Shown one piece after another: positions 1 through 8,316 of a DNA stretch of 64,000 nt (its first letter is position 1; each line of letters begins with the position of its first letter). The notes under the pieces were generated by a model. That model searched no databases and had not been told where the DNA came from. It saw nothing but the letters and a program-made list of their open reading frames with translations. Source of the DNA: an uncultured Oscillospiraceae bacterium (lineage in GTDB: Bacteria > Bacillota > Clostridia > Oscillospirales > Oscillospiraceae); assembly GCA_910579595.1 (NCBI GenBank), contig CAJTVM010000002.1:13582-77581 (forward strand). The letters run 5' to 3'. The position numbers and the translations under genes are program-made.

Positions 1-2
1 GC

Positions 3-932
3 GGCGGGTACATTAATCCCCTCCAGCGCCCCCCTATCCGGGAGCGCATCCAGTTCGGGGTGAAGGCCATCGACGGCCTCATCACCATCGGCAAGGGACA
101 GCGTATTGGGATATTTGCAGGCTCCGGCGTGGGCAAATCCACGCTGATGGGCATGATTGCCAAAAACGTGACCGCGGACATTAACGTCATCGCCCTGGTG
201 GGTGAGCGCGGTCGCGAGGTTCTGGAATTTGTAGAGAAGGACTTGGGGCCGGAGGGCATGAAGCGATCTATCCTGGTGGTAGCGACTTCCGACCAGCCCG
301 CCATGCTGCGGATGCGGTGCCCCAGCGTAGCCACCGGCATCGCGGAGTATTTCCGGGATCAGGGATACGACGTGCTGCTGATGATGGACTCCCTGACCCG
401 TTTCGCCATGGCCCAGCGGGAAATCGGGCTGGCCATCGGCGAACCGCCGGTGTCCAGAGGATATACCCCCTCCATGTATGCGGAAATGCCCAAGCTGCTG
501 GAGCGGAGCGGCAATTTTAACCGGGGATCCATTACCGGGGTGTACACCGTACTGGTGGAGGGCGATGATACCAACGAGCCGATTGCCGACACTGTGCGCG
601 GCATTTTGGACGGGCATATCGTGCTGAGCCGCCAGCTCGCCAACTCCAACCATTATCCGGCCATCGACGTGGGGGCCAGCATCTCCCGCCTGATGACAGA
701 GATCGTCTCCCAGGAGCACAGGCAGCTGGCCTCCCGGGTGCGGGATATTATGAGCGTGTACGAGAAAAACGCGGACTTGATTGCCATCGGCGCCTACAAG
801 CCGGGCAGCAACCGGAAGCTGGACTTTGCCATGTCCAAGATTGACGCGGTGAACGATTTCCTCACCCAGGACGTGAACGAGGCGTTTACATATGATCAAT
901 GCGTGGAGGAATTGGCCAAGATCCTCCAATAA
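3..932 (+). CDS. fliI: Flagellar export ATPase FliI, C-terminal part (5' end outside window)
   Basis: ATPase of the flagellar type III export apparatus; with FliJ it drives unfolding and delivery of rod, hook and filament subunits at the inner membrane. The reading frame is open to the left edge, so the N-terminal roughly 130 residues lie outside the window; the visible part starts at GYINPLQRPPIRERIQFG. The Walker A motif GSGVGKST is encoded around 121-147, the Walker B region LLMMDSLTRFAMAQREIG follows, and GEPPVSRGYTPSMYAEMPKL is typical of FliI rather than of F1-ATPase beta. fliJ follows after 22 bp, the usual order. The GTG at 60 inside the frame is not a credible start because conserved FliI sequence precedes it. 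Confidence 0.97.
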   Translation, partial: GGYINPLQRPPIRERIQFGVKAIDGLITIGKGQRIGIFAGSGVGKSTLMGMIAKNVTADINVIALVGERGREVLEFVEKDLGPEGMKRSILVVATSDQPAMLRMRCPSVATGIAEYFRDQGYDVLLMMDSLTRFAMAQREIGLAIGEPPVSRGYTPSMYAEMPKLLERSGNFNRGSITGVYTVLVEGDDTNEPIADTVRGILDGHIVLSRQLANSNHYPAIDVGASISRLMTEIVSQEHRQLASRVRDIMSVYEKNADLIAIGAYKPGSNRKLDFAMSKIDAVNDFLTQDVNEAFTYDQCVEELAKILQ

Positions 933-954
933 CCATTCAGAGGTGCAGACATAG

Positions 955-1407
955 ATGAAGAAATTCAAATTCTCCTTGGATTCGGTGTTGTCCTACAAGC
1001 AGCAGGTGCTGGACGCACTCCAGGGCGAGCACGCCGCCCTCCTGGCCCAGGTGCGGGCACAGGAGGAGGTGCTGGACGCCGTGTGGAAGGAATACCGGGA
1101 CTGCGACGATGAGTACCGCCAGCGCAAGGCCGAGGGCATCACCATTGGGGACGCCCTGTTTTACCAGAACGGCCTGCGGGTACTGGAGCAGGACATCCAG
1201 CGGGAGACCGACAAGCTGGAGGCCCTGCGCAGGAAAGAGGAGAAGAAGCGCCGGGAGGTGGTGGACGCCAAGATTGACACGTCCTCCATCGAGAAGCTGA
1301 AGGAGCACAAGCTGGAGGACTACCACAAGGCGGTCCAGAAGGCAGAGGAAGCGCTCATCGACGAGTTCGTCAGCTCTGCCCGGGCACGGGCAAGCATTGG
1401 CGCATAA
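955..1407 (+). CDS. fliJ: Flagellar export chaperone/stalk protein FliJ
   Basis: A 150-residue, highly charged and almost entirely helical protein. FliJ forms the antiparallel coiled-coil stalk that couples the FliI hexamer to FlhA and escorts export chaperones. The N-terminus MKKFKFSLDSVLSYK matches the family start (F-x-F-x-L-x-x-V-L), and the body is heptad-rich with no membrane segment. Length fits FliJ (about 145-150). Identification rests on position directly after fliI, size and the N-terminal pattern, since FliJ sequences are poorly conserved. Confidence 0.9.
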   Translation: MKKFKFSLDSVLSYKQQVLDALQGEHAALLAQVRAQEEVLDAVWKEYRDCDDEYRQRKAEGITIGDALFYQNGLRVLEQDIQRETDKLEALRRKEEKKRREVVDAKIDTSSIEKLKEHKLEDYHKAVQKAEEALIDEFVSSARARASIGA

Positions 1408-1601
1408 ACTGTAGGACCCATGTGGGGCCCCCGCAAAAGCCGCCCGTCAGGCTTTGTGGGGAGAGGAGGGGCAAGGGAGCGAATGGAGCTTTCGCCGCAG
1501 GCGGAAGCGGATTTGAGCGGACTTTGCCCCGATGAAGTCCAAACCGGCATTTGTTCTTGCCGTTTGGAAATAGATATCTCATTTAAGGAGGTGTAAGAAA
1601 A
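1408..1601 (+). other. fliJ-fliK spacer with imperfect hairpin
   Basis: The 194 bp between fliJ and fliK are unusually long for this operon and contain no open frame of interest. An imperfect hairpin pairs 1488-1496 (gctttcgcc) with 1500-1508 (ggcggaagc). A strong ribosome-binding site, aaggaggtg, lies just before the fliK start. I see no clear T-run terminator or sigma-70 promoter; the spacer may carry mRNA structure or a decayed insertion. Confidence 0.4.
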
Positions 1602-2747
1602 ATGGAACAGGTAAACAGCAACCCGGTCTTAGCCATGCTTCAGGCCATTGCATCTCAGAACCAGATCCCCAAAACAGGCAAGAGCGGCCTGGACAGCGAT
1701 TTTCAGAAGATGATGGATAAGGCCGCATCCAGCACCAGCAGGGATACCAAGGCGGATGGCGCAGAAAAGACCGACGCCGCCGGCAAAAACGAGGAAGCCC
1801 CCGTTGAGCAGGAGGACGCACTGACCCGGGTTAAGAAGATGCTGGAGCAGAACGGCAATGTGGTGGCGTTCAAGCCCGACTGGCCGTGGATCAAGATCGA
1901 CCTGGGTACTGGTGAGACGATTGCCACCTATAATCCCGGCGAGTATATCGCGTTGTTCAACGGCGAGACCTTCGAGAACATCCCCATCACCGGCCTGGAA
2001 CCCTGGCAGCACGCCCAGCTGAACCAGCTGCTGATCGATCCCCAGCCCATCGATGTCTCCGATCCCAGGGTGGACGCCATGCTGGAGGCCACCGCCCCCG
2101 GCGCGGACAACAGTCCCGCAGCCCTGCTGGAAAAGCTCACCGGCGAGCAGTTCGGCAAGGAGATCAAGCAGATTGTTGAGGAGGTCCAGCCCCAGGAGCA
2201 GGAGGGCGACACCGAGATGGAGATCGTCGAGGTGGACCAGGCCCCCCAGAAGTTGTTCCACGACGTGGAGGCCGCCCCGGTGAAGGTGGGCGATGTGTAC
2301 AACGCCGAGCAGGTTGACGAGCCTAACGTGGTCCAGCAGATCGATGCCGGCCTGGCCCAGGCATTGCAAAAAGGCGAGTCCATGGTCCGTATCCAGCTCA
2401 ACCCGGAGAACCTGGGCAGCGTCACCATTGAGATTTCCCAGAGCGCGGAAGGCATTATCCGTGTGGCCCTCAGCGCCCACAGCAGCGAGACCCGGGGCCT
2501 TCTGGAGCGCCACGCAGGGGAGCTGCAGGGGCTGCTCGCCGAGCGCTCCCAGCAGAGCGTCGAGGTGGATGTGCAGCGCCAGGCGGAGAGCCAGCAGAAC
2601 CAGAACCAGCAGAACTACGACGGCCACAACGGCCACGCCCAGGACGGCCAGGAGCGCCGCAGGCATCAGCAGGAGCCTGCCAGCAGCCAGGACTTCATCC
2701 AGCAGCTGCGCTTGGGCCTGATCCCCTCAGACGGGGACGATGCATAA
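1602..2747 (+). CDS. fliK: Flagellar hook-length control protein FliK
   Basis: FliK is the secreted ruler that sets hook length and switches export specificity by contacting FlhB. The protein is 381 residues. The N-terminal half is low-complexity and acidic, as expected for a divergent ruler region. The C-terminal Flg_hook domain is visible at about residues 255-325, with the core MVRIQLNPENLGSVTIEIS followed by the helix ETRGLLERHAGELQGLLAE. The tail is Gln/Asn/His-rich. The start has an excellent Shine-Dalgarno (aaggaggtg). flgD follows after 24 bp, the normal order. Confidence 0.93.
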   Translation: MEQVNSNPVLAMLQAIASQNQIPKTGKSGLDSDFQKMMDKAASSTSRDTKADGAEKTDAAGKNEEAPVEQEDALTRVKKMLEQNGNVVAFKPDWPWIKIDLGTGETIATYNPGEYIALFNGETFENIPITGLEPWQHAQLNQLLIDPQPIDVSDPRVDAMLEATAPGADNSPAALLEKLTGEQFGKEIKQIVEEVQPQEQEGDTEMEIVEVDQAPQKLFHDVEAAPVKVGDVYNAEQVDEPNVVQQIDAGLAQALQKGESMVRIQLNPENLGSVTIEISQSAEGIIRVALSAHSSETRGLLERHAGELQGLLAERSQQSVEVDVQRQAESQQNQNQQNYDGHNGHAQDGQERRRHQQEPASSQDFIQQLRLGLIPSDGDDA

Positions 2748-2771
2748 TTTCGGAAAGGAGAACAAAGCCAT

Positions 2772-3386
2772 ATGAGCGATTTTTCAATGGCTGACATCAG
2801 CGGCCTGCTGGCGGCAAATAACACCACCGAAGCAAAATACAGCACCAGCCGCAAGGGCAGCAACGAGCTGAATATGGAGGACTTCCTCCAGCTGATGGTC
2901 GTACAGCTCCAGAACCAGACCATCGACGACGCCATGGACACCAGCGAGATGATGAACCAGATGGTGCAGATGCAGATGATCTCCGCCCTGACCAACATGA
3001 CCGAGGCCAGCGTGATGAACTATGCCAGTTCCCTTGTGGGCAAGGTGGTCACCATCGGTATCGTTGACGGAAATACCCTGGAGGAGCGGGAAATCCTGGT
3101 GATGGGCACCGGAACCATGAACGGCCAGCAGGTGATCTTCGGCAGCGACGGCAAATCCTACAACTTGAACCAGATTATGGCCGTGGGACGCCTGCCCGAT
3201 GAAAACGGCAAGTACCCCGGCATTAACGGCGGCGGCTCCGACAATGAGGATAATGAGGATAACGAGACCGGCGGCGTAGGCGATACCACAGACCCCGGCG
3301 CGGATGGCGGAGACGGTGAAACCGGCGGCGTCACTGGCGGCGAGGGTACGGGCGAAGGCGGCGAACAGGGTGCACCAACCGACTGA
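2772..3386 (+). CDS. flgD: Flagellar hook-capping scaffold FlgD
   Basis: FlgD caps the growing hook and allows FlgE polymerisation. The conserved N-terminal block is present: ELNMEDFLQLMVVQLQNQ followed by the Met/Gln-rich helix EMMNQMVQMQMISALTNM. At 204 residues it is in range for Firmicutes FlgD forms with a reduced C-terminal part. The last 45 residues are a Gly/Asp/Glu/Thr-rich low-complexity tail (GGVGDTTDPGADGGDGETGG), probably disordered, in place of a full FlgD_ig/tudor pair. Good RBS (ggaaaggag). Confidence 0.92.
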   Translation: MSDFSMADISGLLAANNTTEAKYSTSRKGSNELNMEDFLQLMVVQLQNQTIDDAMDTSEMMNQMVQMQMISALTNMTEASVMNYASSLVGKVVTIGIVDGNTLEEREILVMGTGTMNGQQVIFGSDGKSYNLNQIMAVGRLPDENGKYPGINGGGSDNEDNEDNETGGVGDTTDPGADGGDGETGGVTGGEGTGEGGEQGAPTD

Positions 3387-3407
3387 ATGAAAATGAGGTG
3401 ACATGAG

Positions 3408-3794
3408 ATGATCCAGCGTGTATCAGGACTCCAGCGCAGGGAGGCGCAGCAGGCCCCGGTACAGCAGAGGGGGACGACGCTGGGCGGCGGCTTCGGGGTT
3501 ATGCTCCAGCAGGAGCTGGCCAAAGCCGAGCAGCCATCCCAGGGCGTGGAATTCTCCAAGCACGCCATCTCCCGGGTGCAGGAGCGGGGAATCGAGGTCA
3601 CGCCAGACCTGATGGACCAGCTGGCGGGCAGCGTAATCCGGGCCCAGGCGAAAGGGGCCACCAATATACTGGCCATGGGCGCCGAGAATGCTTTTATCAT
3701 CAATGTGCCCAATGCGAAGGTCATCACCGCCATCACTCAGGAGGAAATGAGAGAAAATATCTTTACAAATATTGACGGCGCCGTGTTCCTGTAA
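3408..3794 (+). CDS. Flagellar operon protein, TIGR02530 type
   Basis: A 128-residue protein of the family often annotated as flagellar operon protein or TIGR02530, located between flgD and flgE in many Firmicutes. The diagnostic part is residues 47-128: FSKHAISRVQERGIEVTPD, then a conserved helix and ANTxxxI-like strand (ATNILAMGAENAFIINVPN), ending near the Asp-Gly-Ala-Val-Phe tail. The exact function is not known to me; the position suggests a role in hook assembly. RBS gaggtg precedes the ATG. Confidence 0.85.
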   Translation: MIQRVSGLQRREAQQAPVQQRGTTLGGGFGVMLQQELAKAEQPSQGVEFSKHAISRVQERGIEVTPDLMDQLAGSVIRAQAKGATNILAMGAENAFIINVPNAKVITAITQEEMRENIFTNIDGAVFL

Positions 3795-3898
3795 TAAAAT
3801 AAATAGGTTAAGGCAGGACCGGATTTCGGATGCCTTCGCCTCCCGCCCGATTGGCGGGGGGGCGGACGGCGCCAAACCGAAAGGAGTAATTTTCAAAC

Positions 3899-5176
3899 AT
3901 GACTGGTGCAATGTATGCGGCGATTGCAGGTCTGAAAACCCATATGCAGAACCTGAACGTCATCGGCAACAACGTGGCAAACGTGAATACCGCGGGTTAC
4001 AAGTCCGCCCGCGCGGTGTTTAAGACCTCTATCTATACCACCCTCAGCGGCGGATCCAATGGAACCCAGACCATCGGCGGCGTGAACCCCTCCCAGATTG
4101 GCTACGGCGCGAATATCGGTACCATTGATATCGACATGACTTCCGGCAACTACTCCGTCACCGGCAAGTCCACCGACATGATGATCGATGGCGACGGCTT
4201 CTTCCTGGTGGGCAGCAAGGATATCGCCATGAACTTCACCGGCGGGGCCGGCGATGTGGGCACGTCCGGCGTATTCACCTCCCTCACTCTCACCCGTGTG
4301 GGCGACTTCGACATCATGCCCGACGGCTACCTGGCCAAGGATATGGACGGCAACGTGGCGTACGGCTTCATGTGCACCGGCATTGCCACCGATGAGGACG
4401 TGGCCAACGGCAAGGCCAACAAGGTGGGCGACCCCATGTTCAGCGACCAGCTCGTCCCCCTGCGGGTGCCCCGGGTCTACCGGGACAAGGATGGCGCGGT
4501 GCACGTGGGCTATGCCCGGGCCGGCGGCGGCTATAATGAAGGCGACATAGATATGCCGAATGGTGGTACAGTGTCCGTCGATAAAGACGGTAAGTTTACC
4601 GGTACCCCTGCCACCAAGCACATCCTGGACTACGGCGCGACCTTTACGCCGGCTGCCAACGGCGCACCGGCGTCGGTATCGGAGTCCACCGCGTCCAAAG
4701 CCGAATTCACCAACATCACCGTGGATCAGAACACCGGCATTATCACCGGCGTGTGCAGCGACCTGGGCGACCAGGTGGTCACCATCGGCTGCATCGCCGT
4801 GGGCCATGTGACCAACCCCAACGGCGTGACCCAGATCGGCAACAGCTACTACAAGGCCCAGCAGGGCGCCGGCGAGCTGACCATTTCCGCCATGGGCGGC
4901 GCGGGCTCCCAGATGAAGATCAACTATGTCAACGGCTCGCTGCTCAGCGAAAACGGCATGACCAATATGGCCGCAAACGACAAGAATGCCATCGACGGCG
5001 CCCGCCTGCGCTCCTCCAAGGGCCAGATCCTCAACAACGGCCTGGAAATGTCCAAGACCGACCTGGCCCAGGAGATTGCCAACATGATCGTCACCCAGCG
5101 CGGCTACCAGGCCAACACCCGTATCATCACCGTGACCGACTCCATGCTGGAGGAACTGGTCAACATGAAGCGCTGA
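3899..5176 (+). CDS. flgE: Flagellar hook protein FlgE
   Basis: Structural subunit of the flexible hook, exported through the flagellar type III system. The 425-residue protein has the N-terminal rod/hook signature (MYAAIAGLKTHMQNLNVIGN, then NNVANVNTAGYKS). A D1 segment contains MMIDGDGFFLVG, and the C-terminal D0 helix is SKTDLAQEIANMIVTQRGYQ followed by ANTRIITVTDSMLEELVN. These terminal helices pack in the hook core. The central 250 residues form the variable surface domain. Start chosen from the AAAGGAG site eight bases upstream. Confidence 0.96.
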   Translation: MTGAMYAAIAGLKTHMQNLNVIGNNVANVNTAGYKSARAVFKTSIYTTLSGGSNGTQTIGGVNPSQIGYGANIGTIDIDMTSGNYSVTGKSTDMMIDGDGFFLVGSKDIAMNFTGGAGDVGTSGVFTSLTLTRVGDFDIMPDGYLAKDMDGNVAYGFMCTGIATDEDVANGKANKVGDPMFSDQLVPLRVPRVYRDKDGAVHVGYARAGGGYNEGDIDMPNGGTVSVDKDGKFTGTPATKHILDYGATFTPAANGAPASVSESTASKAEFTNITVDQNTGIITGVCSDLGDQVVTIGCIAVGHVTNPNGVTQIGNSYYKAQQGAGELTISAMGGAGSQMKINYVNGSLLSENGMTNMAANDKNAIDGARLRSSKGQILNNGLEMSKTDLAQEIANMIVTQRGYQANTRIITVTDSMLEELVNMKR

Positions 5177-5195
5177 TAAGTAAATGACAAGGCGC

Positions 5196-5227
5196 GGCCG
5201 GGGGCGGGTGAAGCCCCGCCTCCGGCC
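5196..5227 (+). other. GC-rich hairpin between flgE and flbD
   Basis: An inverted repeat pairs 5196-5208 with 5214-5227 around the loop tgaag (5209-5213). No T-run follows, so it is probably not an efficient terminator. Directly behind the gene for an abundant structural protein it could act as a 3' mRNA stabiliser or partial attenuator; this role is inferred. Confidence 0.5.
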
Positions 5228-5275
5228 AGCCCCCTAAGCTCCTGCCCCAATCAACAGGAAAAGGAGGTTTGCACC

Positions 5276-5491
5276 ATGATCGTTTTAACCAAAAGAAACC
5301 ATGAAAAATTCCTTGTAAATCACCTGCAGATCGAGTATATTGAGACTATCCCCGAATCCAAGATCGTCATGATGAACCACGATTATTATCTGGTGCGGGA
5401 AAGCACCGAGGAGATTATAGAGAAAATCGCGCGCTACAATGCCAAAGTCATGGACATTCAGCGCGAGATTGCCATCGTAGACAAGCGGTAA
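5276..5491 (+). CDS. flbD: Flagellar protein FlbD (SwrD)
   Basis: A 71-residue protein matching the small FlbD/SwrD family: the N-terminus MIVLTKRNHEKFLVNHLQIE and the segment TIPESKIVMMNHDYYLVRES are typical. In Bacillus subtilis SwrD raises motor torque, acting with the stator. Here it sits immediately upstream of motA and motB, consistent with a stator-linked role. RBS aaaaggagg is strong. Confidence 0.93.
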   Translation: MIVLTKRNHEKFLVNHLQIEYIETIPESKIVMMNHDYYLVRESTEEIIEKIARYNAKVMDIQREIAIVDKR

Positions 5492-5546
5492 CGACATAGA
5501 CCGGCCGGGCGTTTCGTCCGCCCGGAGCTGGAGGTAGAATGCTGCA

Positions 5547-6386
5547 ATGAATATAACGTACATCATCGGCGTAGTCCTGGCCATCGTCGTCTTTTTCCTG
5601 GGCTGTATCATGGGCATCAACATTGGCCCCAACGCCCCGGAGGGCGCCGACATCATCACCGTTGAACTGGGCAACCTGTGGAACTTCTTCGACGCGGCCA
5701 GTATTTTCATCGTCATCGGCTGTACTTTCGCCATTGTGGTGGCAAGTTTTCCGGGCAAGACGCTGGGTTCCATCCCCAAGCACTTTGGCATCATGCTCAA
5801 CGCCAACAAGTTCAAGCCCATGGACATCATCGATCAGCTGGTAGACCTGGCCCAGACCGCCCGTAAGAACGGCCTGCTGGCACTGGAGAGCAAGGCCAAC
5901 GAGCAGGAGGATCCTTTCTTCAAGCAGGCCATCATGCTCATCGTGGATGCCAACGATCCGGACAAGGTACGGGCTATCCTGGAGAACGACATTGAGTGTA
6001 TGTCCGCCCGGCATGAGGATTCGGCGGCCTTGTACGACAAGGCGTCCTCTGTGGCCCCGGCGTTCGGCATGGTGGGTACGCTGGTGGGCCTGATCAATAT
6101 GCTGCGTACGATGGATCCCACCAGCGGCGGCGGCGACCTGGGCGGCAGTATGTCCACCGCCCTGGTGACCACGCTGTACGGCTGTATCCTGGCCCACATG
6201 ATCTTTGGCCCCATCGGCAACAACCTGCGTATCCGTGACGGCGAGGAAGTGCTGTGCAAGGAGATCATCGTGGAGGGTATCATGTCCATCCAGTCCGGTG
6301 AGAACCCTAAGGCCCTTCGGGAGAAGCTGCTGACCTACATCTCCCAGAAAGACCGCGACGCGGGCGGATCCAGCGGCGAGGAGTAA
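5547..6386 (+). CDS. motA: Flagellar motor stator protein MotA
   Basis: Membrane subunit of the stator ion channel. The 279-residue protein shows four hydrophobic segments: one at the N-terminus (IIGVVLAIVVFFLGCIMGI), one near residues 45-65, and a pair near 170-220 (PAFGMVGTLVGLINML and ALVTTLYGCILAHMIFGPIG). The large cytoplasmic loop between segments 2 and 3 would contact FliG. MotB follows after 35 bp. The presence of motAB inside the fla operon, next to flbD, is a common clostridial arrangement. Confidence 0.95.
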   Translation: MNITYIIGVVLAIVVFFLGCIMGINIGPNAPEGADIITVELGNLWNFFDAASIFIVIGCTFAIVVASFPGKTLGSIPKHFGIMLNANKFKPMDIIDQLVDLAQTARKNGLLALESKANEQEDPFFKQAIMLIVDANDPDKVRAILENDIECMSARHEDSAALYDKASSVAPAFGMVGTLVGLINMLRTMDPTSGGGDLGGSMSTALVTTLYGCILAHMIFGPIGNNLRIRDGEEVLCKEIIVEGIMSIQSGENPKALREKLLTYISQKDRDAGGSSGEE

Positions 6387-6421
6387 GGCGTAAGCCCGCG
6401 GCATAAGGAGGGGAACCCATT

Positions 6422-7246
6422 ATGGCGAAAAAGAAAAAAGGCGGGGGCGAAGGCGGCGCCAACTGGATGGATACATACGGCGACATGGTAACCCTGCTGC
6501 TGTGCTTCTTCGTCCTGCTCTATTCCATGTCCAGCATCAGCGAGGACAAGATGAAGGCCATCATTCAATCATTCAACCCCAACGCGATTATCACGCAGAC
6601 CGATCCGGAGGGCAACAGCGGGCCTTTTGCCGACCCGGAGGTGGGGAACGAACAGCCCGGCCTGGACGAGATCGAGGACGCCCAGAACGAGGTCGAGAAC
6701 ATGATGGAGGAACTGTTCGCGGCATTCCAGCAGTATGCCAAGCAGGATGGGCTGGACAGCGCCGTGTCGGTTTCCATGGATGGCGGCCTTATCTACGTGA
6801 CCCTCATGGATCGGGCCATGTTTATGCCGGATAGGGCAGATCTGCTCCCGGAGTCCTATGTGGTGCTGGACGGCATCTGCTCCATTCTGGAGCAGTCCAA
6901 GTACGCCATTGAGGAGATCAAGGTGGAAGGCCACACCGCCCAGGAGTACGACGACCGGCCCAACGATCCGGTGGGGGACTGGGAGCTTTCCGGCGCCCGT
7001 GCCGCAAGGGTGGCCGCTTATATTCATCAGCATACCACCATTCATCCCGCGCGGCTTTCCGGCGAGGGCAAGGGGCAATGGCACCCCGTGGGCAACAACC
7101 AGGGCGAGGCGGGTAAGGCGCCTAACCGCCGGGTAGAACTGGTGATCAGCGCCAAGGAGATCGGTTCGGAATTGTACAAGGAGCTGGCCGTTCTGACATC
7201 TGAGGGTGGAATAGGCGTCCAGCCAGCCGAGAGCCAGAACCCATAA
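6422..7246 (+). CDS. motB: Flagellar motor stator protein MotB
   Basis: Peptidoglycan-anchored stator subunit, 274 residues. A basic N-terminus (MAKKKKGGGEGGANW) leads into a single membrane helix, YGDMVTLLLCFFVLLYSMSS; Asp21 in this helix is the expected ion-binding residue. The plug and linker are acidic. The C-terminal OmpA-like domain runs from about residue 125 to 245, with IKVEGHTAQEYD, NWELSGARA-like WELSGARAARV and NRRVELVI motifs that bind peptidoglycan. RBS aaggagg. Confidence 0.96.
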   Translation: MAKKKKGGGEGGANWMDTYGDMVTLLLCFFVLLYSMSSISEDKMKAIIQSFNPNAIITQTDPEGNSGPFADPEVGNEQPGLDEIEDAQNEVENMMEELFAAFQQYAKQDGLDSAVSVSMDGGLIYVTLMDRAMFMPDRADLLPESYVVLDGICSILEQSKYAIEEIKVEGHTAQEYDDRPNDPVGDWELSGARAARVAAYIHQHTTIHPARLSGEGKGQWHPVGNNQGEAGKAPNRRVELVISAKEIGSELYKELAVLTSEGGIGVQPAESQNP

Positions 7247-7287
7247 CAGCAGCCCAAGAAGACGTAAGATTCAGGTGAGGTGATTCG

Positions 7288-8313
7288 ATGCCGGAGGTAT
7301 TGTCGCAAAGTCAAATCGATGCGCTGCTCAACTCCATGCGCAGCGGTGGCGATGCAGACCAAGCGGAGGACAAAAAACCGGAGAAAAAGTACCGGAAATA
7401 CGATTTCACCACCCCCCGCAAGTTTACGAAGGATCGTATCAAGATGCTCAACGGCATCTTCGAGAACTATACACGGGTTATCAGTTCCCGGCTGAACGGT
7501 CAGCTGCGCACAACCTGCGAGCTCGAGGTGGAGAGCATTGAGGAACAGAAGTTTTTCGAGTTTAACAACGCCCTCACCGAAGGGGACGTGCTGGCGATGG
7601 TGGACGTGACCATCCAGCCCAAGGAGGAGAACGGCACGTCCGTGCTGGCGGAGGATCCGGTGATGGTCTACCTGTCCACCTCCACCGCCCTTGGGATGAT
7701 GGACAGGATGATGGGCAGCGAGAATGAGACGGCCCGGGACGTCCCAACCGGGTATGCCTATACCGACTTGGAGCTCCAGCTGTACGAGTACCTGATGAAG
7801 GACATTGTACGCATGATGGGCAACAGTTGGGAAAATTACGTGCCCATTACCTTCGACTACAACCGCACAGAGGTCAACCCAACCTTGGTCCAGCTGCTGA
7901 ATCTGGACGAGACGGTGGTGCTGGTAGACATGAAGCTGGAGTTCAGCGGCAGCGAGGGCCGCTTGAGCATTGTCCTTCCGGGCAGCGTACTGACCAGCAT
8001 CTTCGCCGAGGTCAACCGGGAGAGCCTGGGCCGCAAGATGGCCAGCGAGGACAACTCCGAGGAGATCTTCGACCAGCTGCGTGAGTCCACGCTGGAAATT
8101 GTGGCGGAACTGGGGGATACCCAGTTGTCCCTCAGCGATATCTACCACCTGAGCGTAGGCGATGTATTGGATTTAGGGCGGCCGAAGGACTCGCCGGTGT
8201 TCCTGGAAATCGGGGGCTACCAGTGGTTTACCGGACGCATGGGTACCCACAAGAAAAACATGGCCATCAAGATAGACGAAGTCTGCTATTCGGCCGAGCA
8301 AAGGAGCGAGTAA
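7288..8313 (+). CDS. fliM: Flagellar motor switch protein FliM
   Basis: C-ring protein of the rotor that binds CheY-P and sets rotation direction. The N-terminal CheY-docking peptide is present (VLSQSQIDALLNSM, residues 4-17). The middle CheC-like domain without phosphatase residues spans about 45-230, and the C-terminal SpoA domain ends near VLDLGRPKDSPVFLEIGG. Length 341 is slightly above the usual 330. fliY follows after three bases, so the two are translated together. The usual fliL upstream is missing; motB occupies that place. Confidence 0.96.
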   Translation: MPEVLSQSQIDALLNSMRSGGDADQAEDKKPEKKYRKYDFTTPRKFTKDRIKMLNGIFENYTRVISSRLNGQLRTTCELEVESIEEQKFFEFNNALTEGDVLAMVDVTIQPKEENGTSVLAEDPVMVYLSTSTALGMMDRMMGSENETARDVPTGYAYTDLELQLYEYLMKDIVRMMGNSWENYVPITFDYNRTEVNPTLVQLLNLDETVVLVDMKLEFSGSEGRLSIVLPGSVLTSIFAEVNRESLGRKMASEDNSEEIFDQLRESTLEIVAELGDTQLSLSDIYHLSVGDVLDLGRPKDSPVFLEIGGYQWFTGRMGTHKKNMAIKIDEVCYSAEQRSE

Positions 8314-8316
8314 CCG

